The notes beneath the pieces are model-generated. The model worked only from the letters and a program-made list of their open reading frames with translations, had not been told where the DNA came from and did no database searches. Below are positions 6,125 to 10,321 of a DNA stretch of 10,321 nucleotides, one piece after another (position 1 is the stretch's first letter; each line of letters begins with the position of its first letter). The DNA is from JBQTIP01 sp052388025 (GTDB lineage: Bacteria; Actinomycetota; UBA4738; HRBIN12): positions 1 to 10,321 of the forward strand of contig JBQTIP010000160.1 in NCBI GenBank assembly GCA_052388025.1. The letters are read 5' to 3'. Position numbers and translations under genes: made by a program.

Positions 6125-6184
6125 GATCACATCATCCTCTCGTCGCTGAGTGCCCCTTCATCCTCCCGCCTGGATCGAGGGCGG

Positions 6185-7414
6185 TCATGGGCCGTCGACC
6201 GTAGTTTTTCTGCGACCGGCCTCCGTAGTTCTCCCCGCGAGGAACCTCCGCACGCTCGCGATGGCCTCGGCCACTCGAGACACGACGTCAGGCCGCATCT
6301 CGGACCACATCGGGAGCGAGAGGGCCCGGGAGGCAGCGCACTCCGTGATCGCGAGGCTGCCCGACGGCGCCGCCAGCGACCGATATGCCTGCATGGCGTG
6401 CACCGGGGGCGAGTAGTACCTCCGCGTCTCGATCCCAACCGCCGCGAGGGCATCCCCGAGGCCGTCGGCGTCCAGGCCGAACTCCTCGGCGTCCACCAGG
6501 ATCGTGAAATCCTTGTAGGTGCAGCGGTCGCCCTCTTGCACGACGGGGAAACCGACCCCCGGGATCCCCGAGAGCTCCTCGCGGTACCGATCGGCCAGGT
6601 CGTTCCTCCAGTCGACACGCCGATCCAGTCCCTCGAAGGAGTTCAGCGCGGTCGCCGCATGCACTTCGGACATCCGGGCGTTCAGCCCGACGAACCGGCA
6701 GTCGTAGTCTCCGGGGTTCGCGTAGTCCCTGCCGATGCGGCACCGCTCCGCCAGCACGTCGTCGTCGGTTGCGATGAGCCCGCCCTCGCCGGCGACCAGC
6801 AGCTTGGTGGGAGACAGGCTGAAGACCTCCGCGTCGCCGAATCCGCCCACGGGAACGCCTCGACGCCGGGATCCGAAAGCATGGGCGGCATCGAAGAACA
6901 ACCGGATCCCGAACGTGCGGGCGATCTCCTCGAGCCGGCCCACGTCGCACGGGTTGCCGTAGATATGCGTGGCGAGGATGGCCGAAGTGCGGACTCCGAT
7001 GGCCTTGATGACCGCCTCGGGGGAAAGTGTGAGGGTTTCCGGATCGATGTCGACGAACACCGGACGCACGCCGTTCCAGGCCACGGCGTGGGCGGTGGCC
7101 GCGAAGGTGAACGACGGAACCACGACGTCGCCGGAGAGATCGGCAGCCCTCAGGACGAGCATAAGACCGGCCGTGCACGAAGACACCGCCACGCAGTGAC
7201 GGACGCCGAGGTACTCCGCGGTCCGGCGCTCCAGCTCGCGGACGGAGGGGCCGTTGGTCAGGATGCCGCCGGCCAGGATGCGCTCGACGTGCTCCGCGAC
7301 CGCCGCCGGGTCGGGAACGCTCGGACGCGTGAGAGGGATGTCCATGAGCGGCTCGGGCGCGCGCGCCACGGTCATGCGATCGGTTGCGTCGGGGGAAGGG
7401 GAAGGTATCGCCAA
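6185..7414 (-). CDS. DegT/DnrJ/EryC1/StrS family PLP-dependent aminotransferase
   Basis: A sugar-aminotransferase-type enzyme of 409 residues if started at TTG 7414, which has AGGAG with ideal 8-nt spacing. An in-frame GTG at 7423 gives 412 residues but overlaps that Shine-Dalgarno; ATGs at 7375 and 7345 are shorter options. The homologous core begins at DIPLTRPSVPDP. Family features are VVPSFTFAATAHAV, the PLP-contacting FDAAHAFGS (D175), the Schiff-base lysine in SLSPTKLLVAGEGG (K204), NARMSEVHAA, and the C-terminal RRYYSPPVHAMQAYR. These enzymes transaminate keto-sugar nucleotides with glutamate as donor, giving amino sugars for surface glycans or antibiotics. The fold-type I active site looks complete. 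The gene is 55 bp downstream of the epimerase gene and 60 bp upstream of the Cys-rich protein gene. Substrate and regiochemistry cannot be read from sequence. Confidence 0.93.
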   Translation of the reverse strand: MAIPSPSPDATDRMTVARAPEPLMDIPLTRPSVPDPAAVAEHVERILAGGILTNGPSVRELERRTAEYLGVRHCVAVSSCTAGLMLVLRAADLSGDVVVPSFTFAATAHAVAWNGVRPVFVDIDPETLTLSPEAVIKAIGVRTSAILATHIYGNPCDVGRLEEIARTFGIRLFFDAAHAFGSRRRGVPVGGFGDAEVFSLSPTKLLVAGEGGLIATDDDVLAERCRIGRDYANPGDYDCRFVGLNARMSEVHAATALNSFEGLDRRVDWRNDLADRYREELSGIPGVGFPVVQEGDRCTYKDFTILVDAEEFGLDADGLGDALAAVGIETRRYYSPPVHAMQAYRSLAAPSGSLAITECAASRALSLPMWSEMRPDVVSRVAEAIASVRRFLAGRTTEAGRRKTTVDGP

Positions 7415-7469
7415 GGAACTCACTCCTGGGGTTGGGGGGTAGCTGTCCGGGCGAGCGAGGTCCGATCGC

Positions 7470-8426
7470 TCACGACGTCATCACCTCGACGGACTGCCGG
7501 GAGGCGAACCAGCGGACCGCCTCGGCGAGACCGTCCCGCGCGGCCACGATGGGCTGGTAGCCGAGGAGCCGCCTGGCCTTGTCGATCGAGGCCTCGGAGT
7601 CTCGGACGTCGCCGTCCCGCGGCGGGGCGAAGAGCGGCTCGACGCTGGTTCGCAGGACGCCGTTCAGCATCGAGACCAGCTCCAGCAGCGAGAGACGGCC
7701 GCCACAGCCCACGTTGATCGCCTCGCCGACGGCCTCCGTGCCCGCTGATGCGGCCAGCATGCAGGCGTCGACGACGTTGGCCACGAACGTGAAGTCCCTC
7801 GTCTGGCGACCGTCTCCGAAGATCACGGGCGCCCTGCCGGCGAGCATGCTCGAGACGAACTTGGGGACGACCGCCGCGTATTCGGACATCGGATCCTGCC
7901 GGGGGCCGAACACGTTGAAGAACCGAAGCGAGACCGTCTCCAGCCCGTACACACTGGCGAAGGCTCGGCAGTACGCCTCTCCGGCGAGCTTGGTCGCCGC
8001 GTAAGGAGACAGAGGCGCCGGGGACATTCCCTCGTCCTTGGGGAGCGTCGGAGTGTCGCCGTACACGGAGGAGGAAGAGGCATAGACCACCCGGCGAACG
8101 CCCTCGTCGCGCGCGGCCATCAAGACGTTCAGGGTGCCCCGAACGTTGACCTCGTGGGACGAGGCCGGATCGGCCACGGACCGGGCCACGGACGGCAGCG
8201 CGCAGAGGTGGTAGACGATCTCGGCGCCGCAGAGCGCGCGGCCGACGACGTTCGCATCCCGCACGTCGCCGATCGTCATGTCTACCAGGCCCGGGATGTC
8301 ACGGATGTTCTCCGTCGATCCGGTCGACATGTCGTCCAGGATCCGGACCCGGTCACCCGATTCCGCCAGAGCCCGGACGAGGTTGGAACCGATGAACCCG
8401 GCGCCGCCGGTCACGAGTATGTCCAC
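7470..8426 (-). CDS. NAD-dependent epimerase/dehydratase (UDP-sugar C4-epimerase-like, SDR)
   Basis: A 318-residue extended short-chain dehydrogenase. The NAD-binding GGAGFIGSNL is at 7-16 and the active site is ASSSSVYG (116-123) with YAATK (Y142, K146). Family sequences HLCALPSVARSVADP, SLRFFNVFGPRQDP and GDGRQTRDFTFV follow in order. The SVxRSVxDP segment resembles WbpP/Gne-type UDP-GlcNAc C4-epimerases more than dTDP-glucose dehydratases, but the exact sugar is inference. It would act in the cytoplasm on an NDP-sugar and supply a building block for surface glycan. The GTG start at 8426 has a strong AAGGAGG 10 nt upstream. It is 147 bp downstream of the HAD gene, so it could also have its own promoter. 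Confidence 0.93.
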   Translation of the reverse strand: MDILVTGGAGFIGSNLVRALAESGDRVRILDDMSTGSTENIRDIPGLVDMTIGDVRDANVVGRALCGAEIVYHLCALPSVARSVADPASSHEVNVRGTLNVLMAARDEGVRRVVYASSSSVYGDTPTLPKDEGMSPAPLSPYAATKLAGEAYCRAFASVYGLETVSLRFFNVFGPRQDPMSEYAAVVPKFVSSMLAGRAPVIFGDGRQTRDFTFVANVVDACMLAASAGTEAVGEAINVGCGGRLSLLELVSMLNGVLRTSVEPLFAPPRDGDVRDSEASIDKARRLLGYQPIVAARDGLAEAVRWFASRQSVEVMTS

Positions 8427-8573
8427 CGGGATCCGTCCTCCTTCCCGAACACGGTAGAGGGGTGCGTGCTCCAGGCCATCGCTCGCACGTCGTAGATCGT
8501 CTGGCGCCCGTTACGTAGGCGCCGTCTAGATCTCTGGGCCGGTCCCGCCCGACGACACACGCAGACCCGGTAG
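8427..8573 (-). other. Intergenic spacer between HAD and epimerase genes
   Basis: This 147-bp gap is the longest non-coding stretch in the right-hand unit. It holds the GGCGCC inverted repeat listed separately and the epimerase Shine-Dalgarno (AAGGAGG). I see no convincing -35/-10 pair and no terminator with a T-run. A minus-strand frame is open across the gap, but its residues look like random GC-rich translation and overlap both neighbouring genes out of frame, so I do not call a gene. Confidence 0.5.
8502..8522. repeat. GGCGCC-N9-GGCGCC inverted repeat
   Basis: Two copies of the palindromic hexamer GGCGCC (8502-8507 and 8517-8522) flank CGTTACGTA, whose last six bases are themselves a palindrome. 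The element can form a 6-bp stem or present two dyad half-sites, spaced 15 bp centre to centre (1.5 helical turns), in the spacer upstream of the epimerase gene. It could be a regulator site or a transcript hairpin. In GC-rich DNA a chance origin is possible. Confidence 0.3.
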
Positions 8574-8579
8574 CTACCG
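8568..8579. repeat. Perfect 12-bp palindrome across the HAD gene stop codon
   Basis: CGGTAGCTACCG is self-complementary over 12 bp and contains the TAG stop of the HAD gene. As RNA it could form only a 4-bp stem with a 4-nt loop, so it is a poor terminator. A DNA-binding site is conceivable. It lies near the start of the spacer ahead of the epimerase gene. Confidence 0.3.
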
Positions 8580-9323
8580 ACTCGGCGCCGAGCGCGGGTG
8601 TGGGTGCAAAGGGACGTGCCGAGCCCGAGAGGCGACGTCGAGCTCGATCTCGTCGAGGGTCCCTGGCACGGCCTCCAACTCCTGGATCTCACGATCGGAC
8701 GCGTGCTGGGGCGTCGGCGGCTCCAGGTGGCTGTACAGACCGGCGGGGGCCCGCACCCGTACTGTGGACATGCCGACCTCCCGAGCGCCGATGAAGTCCT
8801 TCGTTGGGTTGTCCGCGATGTAGACGGCCTCCTCGCCGGTCAGTCCCAGTCCGCCGAGCACGGTCCGAAACGCCCGGGGACTGGGCTTGCCCGCACCAGG
8901 TTCCAGCTCTCCCGTGAAGACGGCCAGATCGAACCACGAGGCGAGGCCCAGGGCCGACAGCTTCCTCCGCTGGATCGTCGGGTCGCCGTCGGTGACGAGT
9001 CCGAAAACGTAGCGGCGCCGGAGCCGCCGCAACAGCGAGGGGACCTCCGCGTACGGAGCGATGTCGGGCGCGTGTCCTCGGTAGACCCTCACCATCTCGG
9101 GGACCAGGTCGCCCGGATCGAATCCCCCTTCCGACAACCATCCATCGAACGTCTTCCCTCGCGGATCCGACTCGAAAAGTTGCTCGAGCCGTTGGAAGCA
9201 TCGATCCGCTGGCACGGACAGTCGTCTCTCTGCCCAGGCTGCAACGGCGCGGAAGCCGCTCGTGACGTAGGCGCGCTCCGGATACAGCGTGTCATCGAGG
9301 TCGAAGACGACTGCCCTCAACAC
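8574..9323 (-). CDS. HAD superfamily hydrolase (probable small-molecule phosphatase)
   Basis: A 249-residue haloacid-dehalogenase-type hydrolase with all four catalytic motifs: FDLDDTLYP (nucleophile D8, acid/base D10), LVTDGD (T111), the lysine of AGKPSPRAF (K146), and YIADNPTKDF (D171, D176). An alpha-helical C1-type cap lies between motifs I and II. Such enzymes usually dephosphorylate sugar phosphates or similar metabolites in the cytoplasm. The start at GTG 9323 is chosen because AGGAGG (9333-9338) is 9 nt upstream; an in-frame GTG at 9341 is the longest option but has no such site. The chosen start overlaps the 3' end of the ATP-grasp gene by 32 bp, so translation is probably coupled. 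ATP-grasp/HAD pairs are common in O-antigen and capsule loci, which fits the epimerase and aminotransferase downstream. The substrate is unknown. Confidence 0.92.
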   Translation of the reverse strand: MLRAVVFDLDDTLYPERAYVTSGFRAVAAWAERRLSVPADRCFQRLEQLFESDPRGKTFDGWLSEGGFDPGDLVPEMVRVYRGHAPDIAPYAEVPSLLRRLRRRYVFGLVTDGDPTIQRRKLSALGLASWFDLAVFTGELEPGAGKPSPRAFRTVLGGLGLTGEEAVYIADNPTKDFIGAREVGMSTVRVRAPAGLYSHLEPPTPQHASDREIQELEAVPGTLDEIELDVASRARHVPLHPHPRSAPSR

Positions 9324-10290
9324 GCCTCCGGTCCTCCTCACTCAGGAAGAGCGAGTCGTCGAATCGGGTCAGATACAGCCCCGCCCGGTAGGTTCCGATG
9401 GGGGGAACGGCGATCTCTTGGCCGGCCGCCAGGGCGAGCATCCATCGCGGTCCCGGGACTCCCGCTGCGATCCCGAGCGGTGCCCCGCCGCCGAACCGCG
9501 GGTTGATCTCGGTGAAGAACGGCCTCGAGTCTCTCCTCATGCACTGGACGGTGATCGGTCCGACCGCGTTCAGGCCCTTGGCAATGGTCACGCAGTGCTC
9601 GATGATCTCCGGATCGTAGATCGTCTTCCCCTTCGCCACCTCGCCCCACCGGACCTCGATGCGCTCCCGGCAGACGACCGCGAGGACTCCACCCTGTAGA
9701 TCGCAGAGGACATCGCTCGTGATCTCCGGGCCGGGCAGCCACTCCTGGACGATGGGCTCGCGGACGTAGCCAAGGAAGAACGCCAGCTCCCGCCGATTGC
9801 GGGCCGTAACCGCATACTCGCCCCCGCTCCCGAACCGGGGCTTCACGAACACCGGGTACTCGAGCTCGTCCGGTCGCACCTCGTCCGGCGACCATGAGCG
9901 AGGTGTCGGGATGTTCAACCGCTGGAAGAACCGATATGTCTCGAGTTTGTCGGTGGCGATCTCCACCCCGGCATCGGGAATGACCAGGAGCCGGGCGCCG
10001 GTCGCCTCGAGCTGCCGTCGGCCACGGGCGAGCACCGGGACGTCGGGGTCCAGCAGCGGGATGATGAGCCCGATCCGCTCGCGTCCGCAGACATCGACCA
10101 GTGCAGGGATGTAGCCGGGGTCCGTCAGGTGCGGAACTATGTACACGTGATCGGCCTCACGCAGCGCGGGGGCGAGCGGATCGATGTCGACGGCCACGAT
10201 GCAGCCGGCCAGGACCAGGTCGGCGTAGGCACGCCTGAACACGCGAAGCAGCTCGACACGACGCCCGACGCTCGTGAAGAGGACGTTCAC
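9292..10290 (-). CDS. ATP-grasp domain protein (carbamoyl-phosphate-synthase-like ligase)
   Basis: A 332-residue ATP-grasp protein. The N-terminal pre-ATP-grasp domain begins MNVLFTSVGRRVELLRVF and contains AVDIDP (33-38). The ATP-grasp fold follows, with FVKPRFGSGGEY (148-159, K150), VQEWLPGPEITSDV (181-194) and the Mg-binding TEINPRFGGGAP (260-271; E261, N263). It resembles the 'CarB-like' proteins of surface-polysaccharide loci, which join a carboxylate to an amine through an acyl-phosphate. It is too short to be carbamoyl-phosphate synthase itself. With the sugar aminotransferase downstream, it might acylate an amino sugar with an amino acid or other acid (inference). The start is GTG 10290 with AGGA only about 3 nt upstream, so start confidence is moderate. 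It overlaps the HAD gene. Beyond it, 10291-10321 shows no feature. Confidence 0.9.
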   Translation of the reverse strand: MNVLFTSVGRRVELLRVFRRAYADLVLAGCIVAVDIDPLAPALREADHVYIVPHLTDPGYIPALVDVCGRERIGLIIPLLDPDVPVLARGRRQLEATGARLLVIPDAGVEIATDKLETYRFFQRLNIPTPRSWSPDEVRPDELEYPVFVKPRFGSGGEYAVTARNRRELAFFLGYVREPIVQEWLPGPEITSDVLCDLQGGVLAVVCRERIEVRWGEVAKGKTIYDPEIIEHCVTIAKGLNAVGPITVQCMRRDSRPFFTEINPRFGGGAPLGIAAGVPGPRWMLALAAGQEIAVPPIGTYRAGLYLTRFDDSLFLSEEDRRRVEGSRLRPR

Positions 10291-10321
10291 CGTTCCTGCC
10301 GCCGCTCCGTCCCCTTATGAG

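Noticed and set aside
6125..6184. Short leader-peptide-like frame ahead of the Cys-rich protein gene
   Set aside because: Its ATG is followed by only eight codons before a stop, the possible Shine-Dalgarno is directly adjacent to the ATG, and no attenuation structure is seen.
6398..7717. 439-residue plus-strand open frame across the aminotransferase and epimerase genes
   Set aside because: It is antisense to two well-conserved enzymes and crosses their intergenic gap. Its composition is that of a shadow frame, with no recognisable domain.
8411..8692. 93-residue minus-strand open frame across the HAD-epimerase spacer
   Set aside because: It overlaps the ends of both neighbouring genes out of frame, has no recognisable motif, and the spacer shows no suitable start with a Shine-Dalgarno.
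9292..10290. Carbamoyl-phosphate synthase large subunit fragment
   Set aside because: The protein has its own start, one complete ATP-grasp domain and a family-typical length for stand-alone ATP-grasp enzymes, so it is not a truncated carB.

Overview
The window is GC-rich, densely coded bacterial DNA. High GC, frequent GTG starts, a HrcA/CIRCE-controlled groES-groEL operon, a GroEL with a short His-rich tail and a Tat-dependent Cys-rich secreted protein together suggest an actinomycetote, probably an uncultured lineage. That placement is an inference from style; no marker settles it.

Left part (1-2604). A partial alkaline-phosphatase-superfamily phosphodiesterase runs off the left edge on the minus strand. 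Divergent from it are a four-helix membrane protein and, 2 bp downstream, an LmbE/PIG-L deacetylase of the 'HLDD' type often seen near glycan genes. That unit ends at a strong GC hairpin shared with the convergent groEL.

Middle (2628-4696). groES and groEL are transcribed on the minus strand from a textbook promoter (TTGACC-N17-TATGCT). A perfect CIRCE operator (TTAGCACTC-N9-GAGTGCTAA) covers the expected transcription start. A strong hairpin lies between the two genes.

Right part (4742-10290). Six minus-strand genes read toward groES and stop at a clear intrinsic terminator. In transcription order they are an ATP-grasp ligase, an overlapping HAD phosphatase, a UDP-sugar epimerase, a DegT/StrS-type PLP aminotransferase, a small Tat-exported protein with eight cysteines, and an HPr-kinase-like P-loop protein. 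The first four look like the sugar-nucleotide and small-molecule tailoring part of a surface-glycan locus that probably continues past the right edge.

The most interesting element is the last pair. A Tat substrate with a 61-residue Cys-rich mature part is followed, after a spacer with two hairpins, by an HprK-like kinase. This could be a protein-modification system in which a small folded protein is modified in the cytoplasm before Tat export. That idea is inference, not demonstrated by the sequence.

No tRNA, rRNA, CRISPR array, insertion sequence or phage gene was seen, and no stretch over 300 bp lacks a gene.
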